From: Ignelater luminosus
Lineage: Eukaryota; Arthropoda; Insecta; Coleoptera; Elateridae
Length of the DNA: 64,000 nucleotides
NCBI GenBank assembly: GCA_011009095.1
Contig: VTPC01000483.1
Location: 1-64,000 of the forward strand
Direction of reading: 5' to 3'
Part shown: piece after piece, positions 37,452 through 48,328 of the stretch
How the letters are laid out: each line of letters opens with the position of its first letter
Position numbering within the stretch: the first letter of the stretch is position 1
Made by a program: the position numbers and the translations under genes
The notes under the pieces: generated by a model
Told to the model about the DNA's origin: nothing
The model's input: only the letters and a program-made list of their open reading frames with translations
Databases searched by the model: none

Positions 37452-38718
37452 CGAGGTGGGTCAATAAGTCCTTAGAAAAAGATAGAAAAACAATTTTTTT
37501 TGGATATTTTTTTTTATTTTTCAACATAATCTCCTTTTAGCTCGATACACTCTGTTAGACGTCCCTACAATTTTTTTAAAACTTCAGAAACATACGATTT
37601 TGGAAGTTCTTAAAAATAGGCGTTTGTATGGGTGATGACCTTCTCGTTTGACATGAACCGTTGTCCACCGAGCCATTTTTTTAAGTTTTTAAGTCACTGG
37701 GGGCCAAATCCGGAGAATAAGGTGGATGGTCTACTAATTCGAACCTTAATTTCTCAATTTTATCCATCGAAACTGCGCACGTGTGCACTTGGGAATTGTC
37801 TTGGTGAAAGAGGATTTTTTTGTTCAGATGAGGACGTTTTTCCTTTATTTTCTCACTCAAACGGCCCAACAACGATGCATAATACTGTCCAGTGATTGTT
37901 TGTACTTTTTCTAAGTAATCAATGTAAATGATATCGCGTGCATCCCAAAAAAACCGTGGCCATAACCTTGCCAGCTGACTTCACTGTTTTTGCCTTCTTC
38001 GAAGCCGGTTCGCCTTTAACAATCCACTGTTTTGACTATTCCTTCATCTCGAGAGCGTAGTGGTGAATCCATTTTTTGTCTACAGTTACGAATCGACGCG
38101 GAAACTCGTCTGGATTACGACGCATGCGCGCCAAGAGAGCCTTAGAGGCGACCACACGATTGTGTTTGTTCTCAGCTGAGAGCAAACGCGGCACCCATCT
38201 TGCAGATATTTTTGTCATACCCAATTTATCATGCAAAATTGAAATGATACCCCTGTGGCCTCAACTATTTCGCGCAATTTTGTTCTTTGATCACTTAACA
38301 CCATATCGTGGATTTTGTCGATCATTTCGGGAGTACTCACTTCTACAAGGCGTCCTGAACGATGTTCATCTTTTGTTGATGTACGGCCACGTTTAAAATT
38401 CATTTATCTAATTATATACAGTTGCAAACACAGGAGCAGATGTGCCATGAACTGCATCTAACTCAGTTTTAATTTCTTTTGGTGTTAAGCCTTTTAAATA
38501 GAAGTGCTTAATCACCACTCGAAACTCACTTTTTTCCATTTTTGTAAATAAACAAAGATTGTTCACTTCAATTGACGATAAAAACGAAACCACCCAATGA
38601 ATATGGTTGAAACTTTGACAGATATCTAGTGAGTAATGACGCTTATTAAAAACAAACCGTTTTCGATGCTACGAGCGCCATCTCTTGGATTTTCTAAGGA
38701 CTTATTGACCCTCCCTCG
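37452..38718. mobile_element. Mariner element B, full length
   Basis: The ends are CGAGGTGGGTCAATAAGTCC at 37452 and the complement of CGAGGGAGGGTCAATAAGTC ending at 38718, with TA at 37450-37451 and 38719-38720. The length of 1267 bp is normal for mariner. The inverted repeats are about 30 bp with few mismatches. The transposase pseudogene is on the - strand. Confidence 0.95.
37514..38539 (-). pseudogene. Mariner transposase B, several frameshifts
   Basis: Reads from MEKSEFRVVIKHFYLKGLTP (start 38539) through FKRGRTSTKDEHRSGRL, MVLSDQRTKLREIVE (helix-turn-helix region) and KISARWVPRLL (the WVPHEL-type mariner motif). VTVDKKWIHHY follows near 38070, where the usual VTVDETW has become DKKW; the first Asp is kept. 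Then come WDARDIIYIDYLEK, KILFHQDNSQVHT (second Asp) near 37820 and HPPYSPDLAPSD (third Asp, DD34D spacing). After PSD a short deletion removes the FFLFP box. The frame resumes as LKKWLGGQRFMSNEKVIT and ends with ECIELKGDYVEK at the stop 37514-37516. At least three frame breaks make it inactive. Confidence 0.93.
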
Positions 38719-38720
38719 TA

Positions 38721-40640
38721 TATCGTAGTCCAGGTACTGTTTTTGCTAAGTTTTGTTTTAATCATGATCTAGCTTTTATCAAAGAATAAAAAATACTGAG
38801 AATTAAGGGTCGAGTTATCTGTTCGTTTATTAGTTTATTAGCCTAGAGGTAGTTGAGATTGCAGCTTGTAGATTCTTGTTGGTCTGCAGTTACCAACAGA
38901 ATTAATAAATTTTGACTGCAGAGACTTTAATAAGATTGATTCCTTTTAACTCTAAAAAAGATACCAGGTGGAGGTTCAAACTTTGTGAAAACCAGCTGTT
39001 TATAGATCATTACATGAAGTAGCCTTGGTGAGTTCTACGAATACGAACGAAAAATGTTACTGACAATTGGCGGCGTTTGGGATCTTGAAAAAAAGAAATT
39101 GGCAAACCTAAACTCGGTTACGACCACAAAAATGATAAAAAAATTTAGTAAGTTTTTCGAGCCCTTCCAAAGGAAGTAATTGCAACTATTTGCTGTATTT
39201 CGGCAAAACAAATTGTACCGTGTACTGGTTGCCAGACTCGATCCCTCTGTCTCTCTGTTATAATTATTATTATTCGAATATAAATCACACTTTGTATAGA
39301 ATCCTCACCTTCTATTTAGAATAATAATTCGTGTTATTACTACCCCTATATAAATTTACATAATTAAATCCCGACATGTACCAATTACTTGAATGTCGGC
39401 TACAGAAACAAACAAAATACTTAATGATATTGAAATAACCGTCTATTATCTCCCCAAGTCATGTTAAATAAAGTAATTTAATTTAAATCATGTATCATTG
39501 AGTTTTATATCTTTATTATTGTTGTAAACGATCTCAGTTGATAACTATGTTTAATACAATAAACATTTATTGGGCGCGTCAGTAAACATAAAATTAATAT
39601 TAACTCTTCTTTAAACAACATACTTTCAATTTTAATCCGAAACCATTATCATTGTTATAAAAATGATACAAATTTCCCCGAGACTCACTAACAATGTTCT
39701 TCTCATAAGTATAGGATTTCATAATACCCTTTACGAAAAGCAAAAAAATTAAAACCCTTTCGTAGTTAAAAGGAAAAAAATATGTATGCATGTCCCTGCA
39801 TTTGGGATAAAGCAAAAAAGCCCCAGACGCTTCCACTATGTATTATATGCGCATTACATTACAAATTTTAACGACCCCTCCCTGCTTCCACACCATGAAC
39901 ACATCCAGTTTTGTTTTATTATCATAATTTTAATATCAGACTTGTTAACAGATGTTGCAAGGCTTAATCATCTGATAATACCACCATATTGTACCCAAAT
40001 GTAGTATACATTCAATTAAATGCAAATTATTGAAAAAACCGTTTGTAGATCAAAAATTTATTTAAATTTTAAAAACTACCCTTTTGTTTTAATTTTTTTT
40101 AAATCTCTTTAAAATATGTATATTAAGAATGGAATTTATTATAAAATAATAATTTCTTTGACAGAGATTGATGTATGACAATGGATGCTTTAAAAATATA
40201 AAAAAAAACCTCCGTCACACACGCATACATATAGCACACGCGCACGTTTTGTACAGATAACTGATTATCAGCTATAATCTAGCACGAGTAACACCCCTGA
40301 ATTAGGGTTAAAACTAAAAAAGACCGGATCAGGGGTGACGCTGGCCACTACTGATTACATTAATACCGTTATAGTCCGAGTGGTATGTAGCTATTTTAAG
40401 CCCTTTTATCCGGGCGATGAAATAGGGCGTGAATTTAGGCAATGTCTGTAATTTAAAAAAAAGAATGAGGCGGAGATTAGTAGAAAAAATCGGAAGTTAA
40501 TCCTCATAATATGTTATGTAGTATGAACTTATATGCTGGTACGGAAGTTCATTTAATATGAGTCGTTTCGTTCGAATATAACAATCTGAAAGGCGTGCTG
40601 AGTAAGGAGTTTGAAATCCTGAGGGATTGTGGGGTGAAAT
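38721..40640. other. AT-rich non-coding stretch
   Basis: No gene or element was recognised. TTATTATTATT runs occur near 39261-39275. Confidence 0.45.
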
Positions 40641-40644
40641 TATG

Positions 40645-40710
40645 TCATAAATGCTAAATAAGTCTTTTTGGTTTCATAAATGCTAAATAAGTCTTTTTGG
40701 TTTCATAAAT
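40645..40710. repeat. Two tandem copies of a 29-bp unit
   Basis: TCATAAATGCTAAATAAGTC plus TTTTTGGTT at 40645-40673 is repeated exactly at 40674-40702, then restarts (TCATAAAT). The identity of the copies suggests a recent slippage or short duplication. Confidence 0.9.
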
Positions 40711-42282
40711 ACGTATTATCAAGATTAAAGGAGATTTTGCATGTAAAAATGGGAAAACAAAAATTATTTAAGGAAAGCAAGAAATGTTTCAGCGTTCTTG
40801 CATAAGAAAACAGTTTTAAAAGTTTAGAATTAAAATTTATTATAGTAGAATGAATTCCTTTAGAAAATGCTTCCTGAATTACAATATTAGGAGAATTTCT
40901 AGACAACACCTACAGCATTCGATGAATAATATGGGAAGGTATAGTCTATTATAGTCAAAATAAAATTGGTCATGTTTGCATAGGGTGTGTTTTTTGTTTT
41001 CTCTTGCTAAAAACTTCTTTTATGGAAATGTTAAGTTTCTGATGTTATTTATGTATTCAGTAAAGAAGAGATTGTTTGTCTTTGATATGAATAATTATTC
41101 TGACTCACCTATCTTACAGCCAAAAAGGTAATTCTACATTTCTTTAAAGCAATGCTCACTGAAAGTATTCTACTTGAAACATTAAAATTTGTGTTTGTCC
41201 TTGTCTGTCTATAGAAAGGAACTAAAAATCTATAAATGTAATTTTCTTTTATTTTCCTATCTTCAAAATGAATCGGAGAATAAAAAAATCATTTGGATCT
41301 ACCTTCCAGACTGGAATAACAAATTTCTTTTTGAGACCTTTTGCAAGTTCTGTTAGCATTATACAGTGTGTTCAAATTCCTGAACTGGAATTTTCAGAAT
41401 GGTGAAGACGAGCTTATTTAATTTGAAGAGAAGATGTACGTTACTGCTGTTTTTAAATTCTTCCCAGATATTTGGTAAAGTGTAAAATTTCCAAATTTCC
41501 TTAAAACGAGATCTCTTGTCTATCTTCAATTTTTCACAGTCTACTTACAAAGCTACTGAAGAGTTACTAGTTACGGTCTCAAACTGGAGTAATATATAAT
41601 TTTGTTTGTCTGGACTCAATATACTCGCTATCTTTACTGAAACTTTAAGTGTCTTAAGTGTCTGATTGATATTGCAATAAAAGCGGTTGCTTGCAGATCT
41701 TTAATATTTGTTCGGAGCAACTGTTTTTTTCCAATATTAGTGTCTTGAGTCTTTTTTCTTCGCAAATGTCACTTTTGAACAGATGCATCTGGCTGTTGAA
41801 CAGATAAGTCTTCTTATAGGCAGATGTAAAACGGTGTTTCATTCAAAGATCATGGTTTACGCGAACAGACAAAAACTTCTTTCAAAATATACTTGTAATA
41901 GTATGGTCTCCAGAATTATTATTAAAATTCAGTACCAACATTCTTTAAATCTCTTAGACTAGAAACGTGGTATGGTTCTGAATTCTAGATAACAGTGACA
42001 TAGAGGATAATCTGAGGATCTGTGTTACATCCAGAACATAAGCAGAGCAAGCGTATAAACGTTGAAAAAGCCAACTGTTTAGGAATTATTTTTCTCTTTG
42101 TCTTCAGTTTGTGAATGTTAGGTAGTAGAATGATGAGATATCACAAGCATAAAAGTGCACAACAATGACCAGCTGTTGGACAATTAGATAATGATACTGA
42201 TGGTGATGGAAGATCCATACAAAGCAGGCACTATGAAATCAAGCGCTTTCTGTAATACTGACTCGTAGAATGAGTTTTTTTT

Positions 42283-42621
42283 AACGAACTCCGAAGGAGT
42301 CATTACTGAATTTGCGACGTCTGTCTGTCTATCTGTCTGTTTGCATTTTATGTCAAATTCTGAAATTTCTTCTTCAGATTTAGATTCTACATAAAAAACT
42401 GAAGACAACGTGGTGTCTTCGTTTTTTGATAACTCTTCTGGAACATAGTCAAAATGGCCGCCGAAAATTGAAAAATTTTCAAAAACATTTTTTTACTTTA
42501 GAATCGTATTCTACATCAAAAAATAAGACGAACGTATACTTTTAGCTTTTTGATATCATCTCCGAAACTTGGTCAAAATGGCCGCCGAAGTTTGAAAAGA
42601 GGTAACAAAACGGAGTTCGTT
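42283..42621. repeat. Possible small inverted-repeat element with internal duplication
   Basis: AACGAACTCCG at 42283-42293 is the exact complement of CGGAGTTCGTT at 42611-42621. Just inside the left end is a GTCTGTCTGTCTATCTGTCT simple repeat (about 42319-42340). Two diverged tandem units follow at a spacing of about 124 bp, each with ATTCTACAT, a TTTTTTGATA(A/T)C word and TCAAAATGGCCGCCGAA. No coding sequence is seen. It resembles a MITE or the end region of a larger element. Confidence 0.5.
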
Positions 42622-42624
42622 GTG

Positions 42625-43388
42625 GTTATGCTTTGCATTCCCAGATGTTTTAGTACTAGTCTTACCCCAAGACGTTCCCATCGTAGACCACTTGCAGAGC
42701 GTTGCATCTGAACTTTAAGGCCGTCCGACCAAGCCGCTTTGATGGATCTTTCAACGTTCCAAGGCATCTCGACCCAGCTGACGACCAAAATGGATGGTGA
42801 GGCAGTTCGTAGGCCGGATACCGAAATTGAAATGGAACAGCAGGCAAACTTTTCGTCCATCCGCACAGTACAAAACACTATTTAATTTGCAATATTCACA
42901 TACTCACCGTCCCCCTTAAGGTGGTATGGAATGACAGAAAGAAACAGAGACTGAAAAAGTCCTCATCTGATGAAAAACGATCCGTAGTCATAAGTGTCTG
43001 GAGCATCGTTTCAAATATTCGTTTTATTTTACTTGCAGAACTAATCATTAATGCGCCACACCGCCAAAGTGATATAAAGTAGTATTGGGTGAGCAAGCGA
43101 AGAGTGCTGCTAGGTGAAGTTTGATTTCTATAGCTTGCTTGGTGCCTCATTCTTCGACGAGCCACCGCAGAACCAACCTGAGACATGCGATCAATTTGTC
43201 AGGGGTTCTAGACAGTTTCTCTCCCTAAAGGCGTTGTCCGGTGGCAACTGTGAGGATGCTTAGATGACCTGGGCTCTCTAACTCAGAAAGTGTCTGAAAC
43301 ACAATGGAGGCAGAAATAGGAATGATAGAGGTACCTTATCAACACGTTAGCACTTTTCCACACAACGCTAGATTCTGGCCAAAACATA
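42625..43388. other. GC-richer stretch without recognisable gene
   Basis: Several overlapping frames stay open on the - strand (42573-42878, 42896-43186, 43283-43483), but none matches a family I know and they do not join. This may be the decayed coding part of an element flanking the foldback to its right. Confidence 0.35.
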
Positions 43389-43390
43389 GG

Positions 43391-44155
43391 TAACCACGTT
43401 GAGCACGGGTGTAGAATGCCAAAATAGAAGCCCCTGGGCCCAAAACTGTGTTTTTCAAATTTAGTCTTTTTTTGGTGCAACATCAGCCAGTAGTGCGTGT
43501 TTTTCTTTAAAATTTCGTTTTTTTCTTGTTTTTCTATTATATCTTTTTTTGAGGTATAAAGATTGTACCTTGCCGTCTATAGATTAAAGAACCTGTTGCA
43601 AAGGGGTCGGCATACAAAGTTTTAGGGATCATGACTCCCGTTTTTTGGGCGCATTCGATATAGCTTCAAAAACTGTATCTACTGCAAAAGTTTCATTAGT
43701 TTCTGCTTATCCGTTTCGGAACGGCGAGGGTTCAAACTTCTGACATCCCAGTCAGGCTTTCAGGATTTTTGTGTCGTTATTAGGACATTCTTTGTCTGTA
43801 AAGAGTAACAATGGTTAGAGCAACGGATAGAACTTTTGAAACTGTATCGAATGAGCCCAAAAAGCGGAGGGTTATGACCCCTAGAAAATTATGCCGACCC
43901 TTTCGCAACAGGTTCTTTCGTGCGTATGGTAAAACTCGACAACGTGACTTAAAATTACCGGCCCAAAACTATAGATGAGTCACTAAGACGGCAGTTCAAC
44001 ATTTCCCATGTATTTACCACGATAGCGTGGTTCGTTGAGAAACTCACGCCGTCTAAATGCTCAGTGTGGGCGTGATCTTACGCTAGACCTCGCCGTCCCC
44101 AAGTCCTCAGGAACCGTGGTACATTTTCAATACCACGCCGTGCTCAACGTGTTAC
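43391..44155. mobile_element. Foldback element with ACGTTGAGCACGG ends
   Basis: Outer ends: TAACCACGTTGAGCACGGG (43391) against the complement of GTAACACGTTGAGCACGGCG (44155). Inside, the block AAAGAACCTGTTGCAAAGGG near 43587 pairs with the complement near 43900, and this pairing continues past TTTTGGGCGCATTCGATA into the centre near 43760. The flanks TAAC and GTTAC are close to TTAA, and TTAA plus a CACGTTGAGC-like end is reminiscent of piggyBac-type elements. That link is only suggestive. No transposase is present. Confidence 0.65.
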
Positions 44156-44690
44156 CAGACCAGTCTGTATACTGAAGCTGCTACCTTTGATATTTATTTA
44201 AGGTCTTTTACTATAGTGACTTAAAAAGATTCTAGGATCGGTGTTGAAGATAAATGAAGTTTTCAATAAAAGTGACTTTTTCTACAAATTCGCAATAAAA
44301 CATGTAATATCCCAAATGAGAATTGTTGCTTATGTTGCGTGTTTTTTGTACCATCTTACAGAGCAAATCTTGTGTCTAAAAAATACTTTTTTGATTGATT
44401 CTGAAAGCTGCTGTCATGTCAAGAATAATGTGAATAATTATTTTGTTACATCGAAAAAGTGGCAGGCTTTGTCGTCCATGACATTTCTTTTTTTGGGAAA
44501 ATCATTTAGTAGTACCTCATCTTGATGTTTCACGTACTTTCAAAAGAAACCATAAACGGCATTTGTATCAAGGTTTATGAGTTAACCATACCACTAAGGG
44601 AGATGTGTCTTTTCCAAGACAATTTGGAAACATCAATGTAAATTACACCGCTTTTAGTTTTAAATGAGAAAAATTATCTGGTGATAGATT

Positions 44691-44730
44691 TACATACACG
44701 CACGCACACGCACACAGATATATATATAAA
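44691..44730. repeat. CA/CG and TA simple repeat
   Basis: TACATACACGCACGCACACG followed by CACACAGATATATATATAAA. It lies directly before the reverse-transcriptase scrap. Confidence 0.9.
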
Positions 44731-44734
44731 AGTT

Positions 44735-44860
44735 TCCTGTGGCGTTCCTTAGGGATTCATATTAGGGCCACTGCTTTTCATAACTTACATATCAAGACAT
44801 AATTTTGTGGATCTGTCAGCTAAGTACGTTTCCAAATTCAGAAATACCATGGTCGATCAA
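44735..44860 (+). pseudogene. LINE reverse-transcriptase scrap
   Basis: The + strand reads SCGVP-stop-GFILGPLLFITYI, a clear version of the RT signature '[21 protein letters not shown]' of CR1/Jockey-type LINEs, with one substitution to a stop. The following NFVDLSAKYV may be its continuation toward the FADD box. Upstream sequence is replaced by a simple repeat and no other RT motif is certain, so only this core can be claimed. Confidence 0.6.
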
Positions 44861-44864
44861 ATTA

Positions 44865-46870
44865 CTGTATAAATTTATTATCTGGGTGTTTTATTTGTTT
44901 CATTTAGAAATTTAAATTACAAAAGTTCAGTCATAATTCTTGGCCATGAAACAACCTTTGGATAATTTGAATGGTGAGGTTTCGATTGAATTTAAAATTT
45001 ATGATAGATTTTGAACAATTACCTGATCTTATGCCTAGTGCTGATCTGATCTTTGAAAATCACAGTGTTCTTCTTTAAGGGCAACCTTTATTTACCTTAA
45101 AGCAAACCTTGTGTTTAGATAATTGGTTTAACTTCGTAGAAAAAACTACACGGCAAGCTTGGTTCATAGTTTCGCTTACTATTAAAAGGAATTTTCTGAA
45201 CTATAAAAATAGTGTCCAGTTTTATTGGTCTCTTCATTTCTCTTTTTTGAATGCAAACAGTTAATCAGATACGTCATTCTGCATCACCTAGTGTGGCAGT
45301 CATATTGGAAATTACATTGGATCTGTTAGTATTGATTGTAAGCTTTGAAAGTCGTCTTAAGTATTGTATGTTGCCCGACATCAACTGTCGAATGACATCT
45401 ATAAAACCGCTGAATCTTCGAATCTAACTGAACGGGCTTCTATCATCTGATGGAAATTTTTTATGTACTAAACCTGCGACTTCTTTTGTCTATCTAGACG
45501 ATATGGTTTTTATCACGTAAACCTCATCATCCTTCAAATTCCAGTTGAAGAATGAACGTGCAAATCATTGCTATAGTCGGGACAAGTCATAAACGCTGTC
45601 ATTTAAATGCCCAACATCTCCCCAATTCTAACTTTCACATCGAGATGTATTTAATTAATCTGAATTTAAATGTCTCAGTTTTGTCATGGATTGTAGCGAG
45701 ACATTTTTGACAAATTAATTTACCTGTGTTTTGCTGCTCAGAATTTGCTTTAAACTATGAAGGTTTTCGGTTTGACGGTTTTCGTTTGCGTTTTGTTTAT
45801 TGTTTTTTGGTCCAAATGAAAAAAAAAACTGTATTTCTTTTAAAATTCCCATTGTTTACACTTGAGTAAGTGAACGGTATTGAATTTGCTATGAAAATTC
45901 AATTTATTTATTAAAATAGCATATACTTTAGTTTGTTTATTATTATTTAGGTATTAGTTCGAGTTTATTTATTAGATTGACTAAATAAAACTTAAAAATT
46001 CAAATTGTATAAAATCCAAGAATGTTCTGTGAATAGAAAAAGAATACTCACTGAAGAAAAATAATACTGGAAATGGTGAGTTTAGTTTATTCTTGTGTAT
46101 AATTTAGATTGATGTGTATTTATGCCCTGAGAACAATAAAACATAATGTAATGTGTTGGCGGATCATTTTGACGTTTGCAGTGAACCTATCACAACATAT
46201 GGCATTACAACTCTGTGCAACTGTGTGCATCCCTCAGCTTACAGCTACCATTCTAACTATTTCTTGATATTTCGTTTTTTTTTTAATTCTTCTCATCTGT
46301 ATTTAACTCTTTACTAGATATTATTTGCGAATTTTCTTCTTTGATTCCCAAATAAGTAAATTCTACGAAAAAAAGTTGTATCAAATCAAGGTTAAACGTT
46401 TGAAAACAGTGCCTAGAAATTCTTTTTCTTTCTTTTACTCAAAGTTAACATTTGCAAAGATAATAAAATAAGAAAAAGAGAGACGAGCTAGGCAAATTAA
46501 AACACTTCGTGTTTTAAACCGTTTGATTCTTGGCTGGAAAAATTTACCAAAGCTAGCAGAAAATTGTGTAATAACCTATTTATGTATAATCCTGAATCCA
46601 ATTATCTTATTTGCATATAAATCCATCTTCATAAAGTACCTACTATATTTACCAAACCTCTTTAATCGTATTTATAATTTTGGCATGCGACCCTTATTAA
46701 TTAAAGCGTAAAATTAACCTTCAAAGGAGATATATTCAGTAACCAAGCAAGAGTTTTCCACTTTATTTACTTGTTTATTCTCTTCTTTCATCGCACTGAC
46801 GAATTTATTTATACCCCCCTATAATAAATATACCTGTGGGAGACTAAATTCATTTCCATTCACGCTATAC
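44865..46870. other. AT-rich non-coding stretch
   Basis: Nothing recognised. Frames may include further diverged RT sequence up to about 45400, but no motif is convincing. Confidence 0.4.
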
Positions 46871-46879
46871 AAGTAGCTG

Positions 46880-47700
46880 TCGGTGTTCACTTGCTGATTT
46901 GTTTTCTTTTGATTGAAGTTTATAGGAGCTTCTCTTTCAAAACCGGAAGCAGTGGCTCAGAATTTTTTATTAGTAACAAAGAGGATATTTTTAGGTGTTG
47001 TCTTTACCCTACTTTATCCGACTTTTTAAACGGAGAAAGTAAATAATTTTCCTACGAATATAATTCTTTTTTTGTGGTTATTAGAAGAATCATCATTAGG
47101 TTCAATCTAAAAAAGATTGCGTTTGGATTTTTTAAATTCCTTTTAAACCAATCTAACGGTAACCACGGTAAAATCTTCAGACCCGCTAACAAACAACAAC
47201 AAATTATATTCGCATTAAAGTTCACTAATTAATGCAATGGGAGTTCGGAAATGAAAGAATTTCGCTAAACAAATTCCAAAATAAAAGAGACATATGCTTT
47301 GAACCGAGTCAATTGGAAAAAGAATAGCCGAATGGTTGCGTGATGATGCGTGACGATCTTCGAAACCGAAGAGAGAAAAAAAAACAAAAACTTATCTATA
47401 AGTGTATCTGCCGGTCCGTACGATGACTATACGGTTATTAGACTCGTTTAGTAACCTTAATTAAACGTGTGCCGGTGACCGCAGCTGTTTTGTTTTCACA
47501 AAAACACCATCCGATGATGAGTCAGAGCTAGAAGAGCAGATACATACATATGTTATTGTATGGAACACACGTTCGTCGAGTGGGTATGTGTGCGCTTATG
47601 TAACACAATAGAATCACCGAGTTGCATACAATTAGCATTTTTTATTAAATTGGATGTGAAGGTACGGCGGCGGCGGCGAGTTTGAGTTTTGTTTTGTTTT
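46880..47700. other. CG-richer non-coding block with CGG repeat
   Basis: This stands out from its AT-rich neighbours. It contains a (CGG)n run at 47665-47678, CCGGTGACCGCAGCTG near 47472 and GATGATGAGTCAGAGC near 47514 (AP-1-like TGAGTCA). CGG runs and CpG-bearing words like these are common in 5' untranslated exons and promoters. Because it lies upstream of the Rapgap1-like exon on the same strand, a 5' exon or promoter of that gene is possible, but I see no start codon or splice site that proves it. Confidence 0.3.
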
Positions 47701-48328
47701 GTTTTTTTTTTGCAAATTTCTGCGATTTTTGTTTAATTAAAAAATCTGTTCTAATTAAAAATGTTAATTCTTTATTTGTACTATCCTGGCCCGTAAAATC
47801 TACAAAATATTTCTTGCTTAAGCCAGGAATTCTTTGTTTTACAGTTTTTATTTTAATTAAATGTTTTGTAATTGAGACCTTTCGATAAGTGTTTTAAGAG
47901 CTTTCTTTTTTATTTTATTTGCCTAATTTCTTTTCTAATTGCAAATTCTCCTAGAAGCTAATTTAATTTTAAAAATATCTTTTTGTGTGTTTTGTAGTAA
48001 TAATTCTTTAATGAAGTATCCATGAAAAAATTCACAATTGTAAATGTAAAATGTTGATTTGATTAATTAAAAAAAAATAGATAAATTTTCTGTCCCATTT
48101 TATACATCCTCTACTGTATTTTAATCAGTTTTTCACTTTGATTAAAAGCGAAAAACGAAATATGCGTCTTTATTAAGATGTAGACTCGACAAGCTGAAGA
48201 AAAGTCTCTAACTCAAACGTAATTAGATCAATGCATATTAGCACTTGTCATTTTAGTTCATGATTAATGAATGTGTTGTTTCTGCGCTTTAGGCTTTTGT
48301 ATATTTTGCGTATTTCTCCAAAGTAATA

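Noticed and set aside
38076..38396. 106-codon + strand frame
   Set aside because: It is the antisense of mariner transposase B.
42573..43483. Chain of - strand frames considered as one broken gene
   Set aside because: The pieces do not share a recognisable family and do not continue one another; they may be remains of an element, but a function cannot be supported.
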